From: Bacillota bacterium
Lineage (GTDB): Bacteria; Bacillota; Clostridia; Christensenellales; CAG-138
Length of the DNA stretch: 7,758 nt
Assembly (NCBI GenBank): GCA_023461495.1
Contig: JAEYLA010000014.1
Span: 1 to 7,758 of the forward strand
Reading direction: 5' to 3'
The notes beneath the pieces are model-generated. The model did not search any database, was not told the origin of the DNA, and saw only the letters and a program-made list of their open reading frames with translations. Positions 1 through 5,657 of this stretch are shown one piece after another. The number at the start of each line of letters is the position of its first letter. The first letter of the stretch is position 1. The position numbers and the translations under genes were made by a program.

Positions 1-1361
1 GCATTTGGGAAGATCGCCCCCCGCTTTCGCAGGAGCCCGCATATCTTTTGCCGCTTGCCTATGCGGGGAAAAGCGTCAAGGAGAAGCTCACTGACCTGCG
101 CAAGGCGCTCAAAGACAGCAATGCGGATGCGCATGTGCTTACAACGCTCGACGATATCGCATGGCTCTATAACATCCGCGGGGCGGATGTGGCCTACAAT
201 CCCGTGGTGCTTGCCTATACGGCTGTAGACAGCGAGCGCGCCGTTTTATTTGTGGAACAGAAAAAACTCAACGCGGAAATCATGGAAAGCCTTCATGCGG
301 CCAATGTGGAAGTACTCCCCTATGAAGAGGTATACGGTTATGCCGCGGGCTTTACAAAAACCCAGCGCGTGCTGGTTTCCAGAAAGAAAGTCAATTACGG
401 CCTGTACACGCAGATCGACGCGCATGGGACCGTGGTGGAGGGGGAGAACCCCACAACGCTTGCAAAAGCGGTGAAGAATGAAACCGAGCGCGAAAACTTC
501 CGCAAGGCGCATGTAAAGGATGGCGTTGCCGTCACCCGCTGGATGTACTGGATGAAGCACCGCAACTGGCAAGAGAAGACAACCGAGGTGGACGCCTCCA
601 ATTATGTGGACGCGCTACGCCTGCAACAGCCCGGCAACATTGGGCTGAGTTTCCCAAGCATCGGCGGCTATGGCGCAAACGCGGCCATGCAGCATTACCA
701 TGCGACGGAAGCAAGCTGTGCCACGGTGGAACCAAAGGGGTTGTTCCTGCTCGATTCCGGCGGACAATATTACGAGGGCACCACGGACATCACCCGCACG
801 GTTGCGGTAGGCCCGCTGACGGCGGAGCAGAAGCGCCACTTTACGCTGGTGCTCAAGGGAACCCTCCGTTTGAGTAATGTAAAATTCCTGGCAGGCTTAA
901 GCGGCCTGCAGCTGGATATCCTTGCCCGCGAGGCGCTTTGGGCGGAAGGGCTTGATTACAACCACGGCACGGGCCACGGCATCGGCTACCTGCTGTGCGT
1001 GCATGAAGGGCCCAACGGTTTTCGGTACCGCAACCTTCCGGGACGCACACCGCTGTGCGCGTTTGAACCTGGCATGGTCACGTCTGTGGAGCCGGGCATG
1101 TATGTCGAAGGCAGCCACGGCATCCGCCTTGAAAACCTCGCGCTTTGCGTGGAAGGCAAAAAGACGGAGTATGGCAGGTTCCTGGAGTTTGAAACGCTCA
1201 CGCTGGTTCCGTTTGACCTTGACGCCGTGGAAGCGGAGCTTTTAAGCGCGCAGGAAAAGGAATGGCTCAACAGTTACCATAGCCGCGTCTATGAGACAAT
1301 TGCCCCGCTCATCCCTGAAGAGGAGCGCGCCTGGCTCAAACAGGCGACACGGGCGATATAA
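1..1361 (+). CDS. Xaa-Pro aminopeptidase (aminopeptidase P, peptidase M24), 5'-partial
   Basis: Cytoplasmic dinuclear-metal aminopeptidase expected to remove an N-terminal residue from peptides whose second residue is proline. The reading frame is open from base 3 (first codons I-W-E-D-R-P) with no start, so the gene begins upstream. The TTG at 48 is internal: the residues before it already fit the family linker, and no Shine-Dalgarno precedes it. Counting from that TTG, residues 10-140 are the middle creatinase-like domain and about 155-375 the pita-bread catalytic domain. Residues 376-437 match the C-terminal extension of the long, roughly 590-residue XPNPEP1-like subfamily. All five expected metal ligands are visible: Asp236 (LLDSGG), Asp247 (TTDITRT), His310 (GTGHGIGY), Glu348 (SVEPGMY) and Glu362 (RLEN). 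His319 in CVHEGP is also kept. By family length, about 150 N-terminal residues are missing. The gene is convergent with an M20 peptidase gene, which fits a shared role in peptide catabolism. The function call is firm; the exact substrate range is inferred. Confidence 0.95.
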   Translation, partial: IWEDRPPLSQEPAYLLPLAYAGKSVKEKLTDLRKALKDSNADAHVLTTLDDIAWLYNIRGADVAYNPVVLAYTAVDSERAVLFVEQKKLNAEIMESLHAANVEVLPYEEVYGYAAGFTKTQRVLVSRKKVNYGLYTQIDAHGTVVEGENPTTLAKAVKNETERENFRKAHVKDGVAVTRWMYWMKHRNWQEKTTEVDASNYVDALRLQQPGNIGLSFPSIGGYGANAAMQHYHATEASCATVEPKGLFLLDSGGQYYEGTTDITRTVAVGPLTAEQKRHFTLVLKGTLRLSNVKFLAGLSGLQLDILAREALWAEGLDYNHGTGHGIGYLLCVHEGPNGFRYRNLPGRTPLCAFEPGMVTSVEPGMYVEGSHGIRLENLALCVEGKKTEYGRFLEFETLTLVPFDLDAVEAELLSAQEKEWLNSYHSRVYETIAPLIPEEERAWLKQATRAI

Positions 1362-1408
1362 GCGCACAAATAAAGGGCCGGAAAATTCCGGCCCTTTATT
1401 TGTGCGCT
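1361..1408. terminator. Bidirectional Rho-independent terminator
   Basis: A perfect 23-bp inverted repeat has arms at 1361-1383 and 1386-1408. The GC-rich core GGGCCGG/CCGGCCC is flanked by A/T-rich stretches (AAATAAA / TTTATTT) that supply a U-rich tract on either strand. It begins at the last base of the forward aminopeptidase stop codon and lies 45 bp from the stop codon of the reverse M20 gene. That is where a shared terminator for two convergent genes should be. The core hairpin probably has a loop of a few A/T bases. Confidence 0.9.
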
Positions 1409-1452
1409 GCAATATTCTGTTCCGCCTTTCCGCGTGGGCGGATTGCCGCGCA

Positions 1453-2550
1453 TTACCCGAGCGTGATCATGCGCTCTACTACGCGGGCGGTCCGTTCCAA
1501 ATCGGCAATGGCGATATGTTCTGTAAGCGCGTGGGCGTCGCACATGCCGGTGCCGATGTTGAGGGCGTCTATTCCGTTATAAAAGAGCCAGGTAGCGTCG
1601 GAACCGCCATATGTGCGGGCGATCTCCGGCTGTACGCCAAGCTCCTGATATACAAGGAGAAGGTCCCGCATCAACGGGCTTTCTTCAGATACATACAATA
1701 CGTCGGAATGCCGTTCCTGCGTGATGGTATACGCTGCGCCGAACGTTGCGCAGGCGGATTTTACGGCCGCTTCGACATCTGCGATATGGGATTGGAGAAG
1801 CGCTTCCTCAAAGGAGCGAATTTCCATATCAAAGGAAGCTTTTTCAGGTACGACGTTTGTCTTACCGGGGGAAAGGAAGTTGGAAACGTTCATCACGCTA
1901 TTCTCATCCGCAAAGCCGCAGGGAATGGCGGCGACGGCGGCAGCGGCGGCCTTTAATGCATGGATGCCGCGGTCGGGAGAAATGCCTGCGTGCGCGCTCC
2001 TGCCCGCAATTTCCACATGCAGATGCACATTGGCGGGCGCACGGTTGATGATGCTGCCATTTTTGCTGCTGTCAAGTACCAGCGCCTGGCGGCTTTTGAT
2101 GTTGGAATAATCGGCATATTTGGAGCCTAACAGGCCCGCCTCCTCGCATACGGAAAACAGCACCTCGACGGGACGGTGAGGAAGTCCCTGCTCTATGACG
2201 CAGGTAAGCGCCTCGAGAATAGCGGCGATGCCGGATTTGTCGTCCGAGCCCAAAATGGTGTCCCCCGAAGACCGGATGACGCCGTTTTCAATCACGGGAC
2301 GGATGTTGCGCCCGGGGGAAACGGTATCCATATGCGCGCTCAACAAAATCGGCTCTCCCTCGCCCGGGAGGCTTGCGTAAAGATTATAACCGTTGGAATT
2401 GCACTGTGCGGAAACATCGTCCCGGACAACCTGCAGGCCGAGGCGGAGGAGCTCCTGCTCCATCATATCGCAAAATGCCCGTTCGCTGCCTGTTTCGCTG
2501 TCACAGGAGATATATTTCAGAAATCTGTCTAAAAGGCGTGTCTGTATCAT
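1453..2550 (-). CDS. M20 family PepT-like metallopeptidase
   Basis: Predicted cytoplasmic di-zinc peptidase of the M20 family, closest in look to the PepT-like (peptidase T / YqjE type) group that trims short peptides. The 365 residues match the family length. Visible motifs in order: SAHMDTV with His73 and catalytic-site Asp75; LGSDDKSG with bridging Asp103; CEEAGLLGS with general base Glu136 and ligand Glu137; Asp160 in VLDSS; GRSAHAG with His186 in the lid/dimerisation domain (about 175-285); and CDAHALTEH with the last zinc ligand His340. There is no signal peptide. The start at 2550 is preceded, on the minus strand, by a GAGGGTGG-type Shine-Dalgarno about 7 bases away. The gene converges on the aminopeptidase gene and diverges from mreB, so it is likely transcribed alone. 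Aminoacylase or deacetylase activity cannot be fully excluded, as M20 enzymes vary in substrate, but the motif set favours a tripeptidase-like enzyme. Confidence 0.92.
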   Translation of the reverse strand: MIQTRLLDRFLKYISCDSETGSERAFCDMMEQELLRLGLQVVRDDVSAQCNSNGYNLYASLPGEGEPILLSAHMDTVSPGRNIRPVIENGVIRSSGDTILGSDDKSGIAAILEALTCVIEQGLPHRPVEVLFSVCEEAGLLGSKYADYSNIKSRQALVLDSSKNGSIINRAPANVHLHVEIAGRSAHAGISPDRGIHALKAAAAAVAAIPCGFADENSVMNVSNFLSPGKTNVVPEKASFDMEIRSFEEALLQSHIADVEAAVKSACATFGAAYTITQERHSDVLYVSEESPLMRDLLLVYQELGVQPEIARTYGGSDATWLFYNGIDALNIGTGMCDAHALTEHIAIADLERTARVVERMITLG

Positions 2551-2671
2551 AACCGTCCACCCTCTTCAATGAATTCCTGAACACCTTAACACATGGATAC
2601 AGCCGATGTCCATCCATTTTTGTTCGGCTTGCGCGCGCTCCGCAGAAGGAAACAGGCAGGTCCGGCGCGGA

Positions 2672-2700
2672 TTGCCCGCTTTGCTTAAAGCGCTTATACA
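2672..2700 (+). promoter_or_regulatory. Candidate sigma-A promoter upstream of mreB, with dyad in the spacer
   Basis: TTGCCC (2672-2677) and TATACA (2695-2700) are separated by exactly 17 bases, each matching four of six consensus positions. The spacer holds the dyad CGCTTT-GCTT-AAAGCG (2677-2692), which could be an operator. An overlapping alternative is TTGCTT (2681-2686), 17 bases, TATGAG (2704-2709). Either would give a 5' leader of about 190-200 nt before mreB. No transcription start can be seen directly, so this remains a prediction. Confidence 0.4.
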
Positions 2701-2859
2701 AATTATGAGAGAAATCCATCATCCGTCCATACACTGCATATGTGAAGGTAAGCGGAAACATGTATTTTTATCAGAAAAACCCTTCTGCCGTATTAAAGCC
2801 CGGCTATTTTGGAAATACTTACGCAAAATAGAAGGAGAATCCGATTGTGGGAAATGCTT

Positions 2860-2879
2860 TGGACAAAGAGTTTTGTCCA
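2860..2879 (+). promoter_or_regulatory. Small hairpin in the mreB leader
   Basis: TGGACAAA (2860-2867) and TTTGTCCA (2872-2879) form a perfect 8-bp stem around the loop GAGT. It lies between a strong Shine-Dalgarno (AGAAGGAG, 2830-2837) and the weaker mreB ribosome binding site (GAGG, 2893-2896). It could influence translation of mreB. There is no U-tract after it, so it is not a terminator. Confidence 0.35.
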
Positions 2880-2905
2880 TCGCTTTGAAAGTGAGGAAAT
2901 CAGAG

Positions 2906-3922
2906 ATGGCATTGGGTTTTTCGGGGCTGTTCAGCCGCGACGTCGGCATTGATCTGGGTACGGTCAACACCCTGATTGCGCGCAGGGATTATGGAATTAT
3001 ACTCAGAGAACCGAGCATGGTCGCGCTTGATCATGACAAGCGCATTATTGCGGTGGGCAAGGATGCGATCAGCATGCTTGGAAGAGCGCCGGGCGCCGTG
3101 CGGATTGTCAACCCGCTGCAGGAAGGCGTGGTGGCGGATTACCGCCTTTGCGAAGCGATGCTGCGGCATTTTTTAGAGAAATCGTTGGGGAACCTTGTGC
3201 GGCGCGCGGGGGTGCGCGCGGTATTGTGCGTACCCGGCTGTGTCACGGAAGTGGAAAAGCGCGCGCTTGAGGAAGCAGCCCGCAACGCTGGCGCGCGCGC
3301 GGCGTTTCTTTTGGATGAGCCGGTGGCGGCAGCCATTGGCGCCGGCCTGCCGGTGGAAGAAGCGGCGGGTTCGCTTGTTGTGGATATTGGCGGCGGTACG
3401 ACGGACGCGGCGGTGCTTGCCCTGGGCGGGGTGGTGGAAAAACACTCCGTACGGGCTGGGGGCACGCACATCAACATGGCCATCATGCAGTATGTGCGCA
3501 GCACCTACGGCCTTTCCATTGGCGTACGCACTGCGGAGGAAATCAAAATAACGCTTGGATCGGCGCTTCCGGGTTCGACCAAGCGGATGGAAGTGCGGGG
3601 GAGGGAGATTTCTTCCGGCCTGCCGCGCACATTGACGCTCACCGGAATGGAGGTTTACCGCGCAATATTACCGCAGGTGCTCCAAATCATTTCCTGCGTG
3701 CGCGAGGTGCTTTCGATAACGCCGCCCGAGCTTGCCGGCGATATTTACGACAGGGGCATGTGCCTTACCGGCGGCGGCGCGCTTCTAAACGGGCTGCCGG
3801 AACTGTTTATGGCGGAAACCGGCATCATGGCCTATGTTGCGGAGCGGCCGCTGGACTGCGTGGTGGAAGGCGCGCGCATAGCGGTGGAAAACATCGCCTA
3901 CTACAGGGGACGCGCGGTGTAG
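2906..3922 (+). CDS. mreB: Rod shape-determining protein MreB (divergent MreB/Mbl-type actin homologue)
   Basis: Bacterial actin that polymerises with ATP under the membrane and positions the lateral wall synthesis machinery. The ATG at 2906 gives 338 residues, the usual MreB length. It is preceded by GAGG (2893-2896) at 9-base spacing, and the short N-terminus MALGFSGLFSRD resembles the membrane-contacting N-terminus of MreB proteins. Nucleotide-pocket motifs are in order: phosphate-1 DLGTVNT (16-22), MLGRAPG (57-63), DEPVAAAIGAGLPVEE (137-152), phosphate-2 DIGGGTTD (160-167), RTAEEIKITLGSA (208-220), TPPELAGDIYDRG (272-284) and adenosine motif TGGGALLNGL (288-297). Several normally well-kept positions differ: DLGTAN is DLGTVN, IGERTAE is IGVRTAE, the DEAI segment after GGT is NMAI, and the C-terminal GTG is EGAR. 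It may therefore be one of several paralogues (MreB, Mbl or MreBH). Family membership is sure; the paralogue type is not. It precedes mreC but is separated from it by a terminator-like hairpin and a promoter. Confidence 0.93.
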   Translation: MALGFSGLFSRDVGIDLGTVNTLIARRDYGIILREPSMVALDHDKRIIAVGKDAISMLGRAPGAVRIVNPLQEGVVADYRLCEAMLRHFLEKSLGNLVRRAGVRAVLCVPGCVTEVEKRALEEAARNAGARAAFLLDEPVAAAIGAGLPVEEAAGSLVVDIGGGTTDAAVLALGGVVEKHSVRAGGTHINMAIMQYVRSTYGLSIGVRTAEEIKITLGSALPGSTKRMEVRGREISSGLPRTLTLTGMEVYRAILPQVLQIISCVREVLSITPPELAGDIYDRGMCLTGGGALLNGLPELFMAETGIMAYVAERPLDCVVEGARIAVENIAYYRGRAV

Positions 3923-3963
3923 GGAAGGGTCGGCCTTTCATGTATGGCTTGTGGAATTGTATT

Positions 3964-4057
3964 GTTTACAGGGGACGCCGTCTTTGGCGTCCCGCTTTCT
4001 GCGTGCATTAACAGAGGGGCGATGTGGCGGTCTCAACAATATGTCCCCCCTGTAAAC
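3964..4057. repeat. Long-range inverted repeat in the mreB-mreC gap
   Basis: GTTTACAGGGG (3964-3974) is the exact reverse complement of CCCCTGTAAAC (4047-4057). Allowing a two-base bulge, the pairing extends to GGGGAC/GTCCCC. The arms enclose about 70 bp that contain the mreB terminator hairpin. In addition, TACAGGGGACGC occurs directly twice, at 3902-3913 inside the mreB 3' end and at 3967-3978. A second, weaker pair is AGGGGC (4015-4020) with GCCCCT (4065-4070). It could be an RNA structure or a small MITE-like element. No clear target-site duplication is visible. Confidence 0.5.
3971..3999 (+). terminator. Hairpin terminator after mreB
   Basis: GGGACGCC (3972-3979) and GGCGTCCC (3986-3993) make a perfect 8-bp GC-rich stem with the loop GTCTTT. 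The following tract, GCTTTCT, is only partly T-rich, so termination may be incomplete and allow some read-through into mreCD. It lies 49 bp after the mreB stop codon. Its left arm also belongs to a competing long-range inverted repeat with 4043-4057. Confidence 0.6.
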
Positions 4058-4072
4058 GTTCGGAGCCCCTGC

Positions 4073-4100
4073 TTGCGGCGGTTGCTTCATATGTTATAAT
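4073..4100 (+). promoter_or_regulatory. Extended -10 promoter for mreC-mreD
   Basis: TATAAT (4095-4100) matches the -10 consensus fully and is preceded by TG one base upstream (TGTTATAAT), the extended -10 signature. TTGCGG (4073-4078) lies 16 bases upstream as a partial -35. Transcription would begin near 4107 and give a leader of about 70 nt before mreC. This is the strongest promoter-like sequence I see in the window. Confidence 0.75.
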
Positions 4101-4109
4101 GAGGAATGG

Positions 4110-4127
4110 ATCATACGGAAGTATGAT
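4110..4127 (+). promoter_or_regulatory. Hairpin at the 5' end of the predicted mreC mRNA
   Basis: ATCATAC (4110-4116) and GTATGAT (4121-4127) form a perfect 7-bp stem capped by GGAA, a GNRA-type tetraloop. It falls within a few bases of the predicted transcription start, a position where hairpins often stabilise mRNA. It could instead be a protein-binding dyad just downstream of the promoter. Confidence 0.4.
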
Positions 4128-4174
4128 TGCCGATTCAAACCTTGGATAAACCGCGCATAAGAAAGGCGTAGTGC

Positions 4175-5020
4175 ATGCGCAGATTGCTCGAAAACAAACC
4201 ATTGCTCATAGCGTTGATCGCGGTGCTGCTGCTGTTGTTGCTGTCCGCGCTCACTTCCGGAGGGCGTACGCTTACTTTTGTGGAGAGTACGGTGGGAACG
4301 GTGCTGCAGCCCGTGCAGAGCTTTGCTTCGCGCGCGTCCGATTCCATCATTTCTTTTATGGAAAACCTGCTCAATACCACCGATGCGGATATTGAGAACC
4401 AGAAGCTCAAGGTGTATGTTTCCCAGTTGGAGCAATCCTTAAGCGAGATGGATTCCCTGCGCGCGGAAAATGAGCGCCTCAAGCAGCTTCTTTCCTTTGC
4501 GGACAGCGCGCCGGAACTGACGTATGTGACGGGGAGCGTCATCGGCCGGAGCCAGGGAATCTGGTTTGATACGTTTACTATCAATCTTGGCCGCAGCCAG
4601 GGTGTGGGGAAAAACATGCCTGTCGTCAACGCGAACGGGCTGGTTGGGCATGTGACGGATGTAGGCGCGACGTGGAGCAAGGTTGTCGCCATCATCGATT
4701 CCAGCGTCAGCGTCAGTGTCATGGTGGAGCGGACCCGTGACTCCGGCATGGTGCGAGGAATGCTCGAAGCCGGAAACGATGCGGACAGGCTGGAGCTTTA
4801 CTACCTGCCCTCGGACAGCGACCTGATCCCGGGCGACAAAATCGTGACCAGCGGAATCGGCGGCATTTATCCCAAGGGCATCCTTGTAGGCGAGGTGCTT
4901 TCCGTGAGCCGCTCTGGGGAGAGCGGCAGCAATGCGCTGATCCAGCCCTCTGCGGACTTCCGGCATCTGGAAGAGCTGATGGTGGTCATCGGGATGCCTG
5001 AGGCGGAGGGAGCGTCATGA
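4175..5020 (+). CDS. mreC: Rod shape-determining protein MreC
   Basis: Bitopic membrane protein whose extracytoplasmic part scaffolds the elongation complex and activates PBP2 next to MreB, MreD and RodA. The 281 residues begin with a short basic tail (MRRLLENK), one membrane helix at about 9-26 that is very rich in leucine, and then a heptad-like coiled coil (about 70-108, ending in LRAENERLKQLL). The two beta-barrel subdomains follow (about 115-275). Family signatures include VVNANGLVGHV (150-160), TSGIGGIYPKGILVGEV (225-241) and the PSADFRHLEELMVV end (259-271). The ATG at 4175 has GAAAGG (4161-4166) 8 bases upstream. The gene follows its own extended -10 promoter and overlaps mreD by 4 bp, so the two are probably translationally coupled. 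Confidence 0.95.
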   Translation: MRRLLENKPLLIALIAVLLLLLLSALTSGGRTLTFVESTVGTVLQPVQSFASRASDSIISFMENLLNTTDADIENQKLKVYVSQLEQSLSEMDSLRAENERLKQLLSFADSAPELTYVTGSVIGRSQGIWFDTFTINLGRSQGVGKNMPVVNANGLVGHVTDVGATWSKVVAIIDSSVSVSVMVERTRDSGMVRGMLEAGNDADRLELYYLPSDSDLIPGDKIVTSGIGGIYPKGILVGEVLSVSRSGESGSNALIQPSADFRHLEELMVVIGMPEAEGAS

Positions 5021-5532
5021 ACAAAAAGATCACTGCATTTGTGACCATCTTATTTTGCATGCATCTTGACTCAGCCGTATTCGCGCGCATCAACCTCGTG
5101 GACATCCGGCCCGACGCGATGCTTGCGGCGGTCGTTAGCTTTGGCGTTTTGCAGGGGTCGATGTCCGGCGCGGTTATCGGCGTCATCGGCGGACTGGTGA
5201 TGGATGTGCTCTTTGGTACAAGCGTCGGGCTGTATGGCGCGCTGTATCTGATTGCGGGAATGAACGCAGGGTTCTTCTATAAAAAGTTTTATGCGGATAA
5301 TCTGATTGTGCCTGCGGCTGCAGCTGCGGTTGCGGGCTTTTCAAAGGATATGGTGCTGGCGGTCATCCGCGCGCTTGGCGGCGCGCAGTTCCCCTTTGTA
5401 GGGATCGTGATCCGCTATATTCTCCCAAGCGCCATTCTGACAGGCGTTTTGTGCGCGCTCATACACCTCGCGTTAAAGCCGCTGCTCGCGCGCCAGGTCA
5501 AGCGCAGGCAGTTTGACCGCCTGAGCAACTAG
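5017..5532 (+). CDS. mreD: Rod shape-determining membrane protein MreD
   Basis: Polytopic inner-membrane partner of MreC in the elongation complex. It has 171 residues, normal for the family, and is almost wholly hydrophobic. Likely membrane segments lie at about 6-23, 34-47, 50-66, 70-87, 97-117 and 127-155, ending in a basic cytoplasmic tail (ARQVKRRQFDR). The typical MreD core is present: IRPDAMLAAVVSFGVLQG (30-47), followed by a glycine-rich stretch with GLVMDVLFGTSVGLYG (59-74), where Asp63 sits within the membrane segment. The start ATG overlaps the mreC stop (ATGA), and GGAGGG lies about 7 bases upstream within mreC. The next gene, for PBP2, follows after 125 bp. Confidence 0.93.
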   Translation: MNKKITAFVTILFCMHLDSAVFARINLVDIRPDAMLAAVVSFGVLQGSMSGAVIGVIGGLVMDVLFGTSVGLYGALYLIAGMNAGFFYKKFYADNLIVPAAAAAVAGFSKDMVLAVIRALGGAQFPFVGIVIRYILPSAILTGVLCALIHLALKPLLARQVKRRQFDRLSN

Positions 5533-5545
5533 AGGCCGACGCTGT

Positions 5546-5573
5546 TTGAAACGCAATTGCTTATTTTGATAAG
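5546..5573 (+). promoter_or_regulatory. Possible promoter before the PBP2 gene
   Basis: TTGAAA (5546-5551, five of six consensus positions) and GATAAG (5568-5573, four of six) are spaced 16 bases apart in the 125-bp mreD-mrdA gap. The gap also contains a short GCGC-GAAA-GCGC hairpin (5621-5632). The sequence could give the PBP2 gene some independent expression, but continuous transcription from the mreC promoter is equally possible. Confidence 0.3.
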
Positions 5574-5657
5574 GCAGGCGGCAAGCTCCGCTGAAAACTC
5601 CCGGGATACCGTACGCGCTCGCGCGAAAGCGCTTCCCCCTTTAGGAAAGGACGACTC

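Larger units (their letters stand above)
2551..2905. other. Gene-free divergent promoter region between M20 peptidase gene and mreB
   Basis: About 355 bp with no convincing protein gene. The reading frame of mreB stays open back to an ATG at 2606, but those 100 residues look like no MreB and are Cys/His/Arg-rich, so I treat them as untranslated. The stretch must hold the M20 promoter (reverse) and the mreB promoter (forward). On the reverse strand the best -35-like hexamer is TGGACA (2607-2612), but no good -10 lies at the right distance. The forward candidate promoter, a small hairpin and a possible short leader frame are described separately. Confidence 0.6.

Noticed and set aside
1291..1956. 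Forward open frame of 221 codons running across the terminator and against the M20 gene.
   Set aside because: It would translate through the perfect palindrome and lies antisense to a full-length M20 peptidase with all catalytic motifs intact.
2606..2905. Possible 100-residue N-terminal extension of MreB from an upstream in-frame ATG.
   Set aside because: MreB proteins start just before the DLGT motif, as the ATG at 2906 does. The extension is Cys/His/Arg-rich with no family resemblance, and it would include the candidate promoter.
3195..3305. Alternating GCGCGC-rich tracts inside mreB as a possible repeat or Z-DNA element.
   Set aside because: They encode the conserved Arg/Ala-rich helices of MreB and fit the GC-rich codon choice of the whole window.
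4135..4749. Open reading frame of 204 codons on the reverse strand, opposite mreC.
   Set aside because: It lies antisense to a clearly recognised MreC, has a low-complexity Ser/Thr/Arg-rich product, and is explained by codon bias in GC-rich DNA.
4439..4966. Second reverse-strand open frame, 175 codons, opposite mreC.
   Set aside because: It is Ala/Arg/His/Asp-rich and resembles no family; mreC is the real gene here.
5621..5632. GCGC-GAAA-GCGC hairpin between mreD and the PBP2 gene as a terminator.
   Set aside because: The stem is only 4 bp and is followed by a C-rich, not T-rich, tract.
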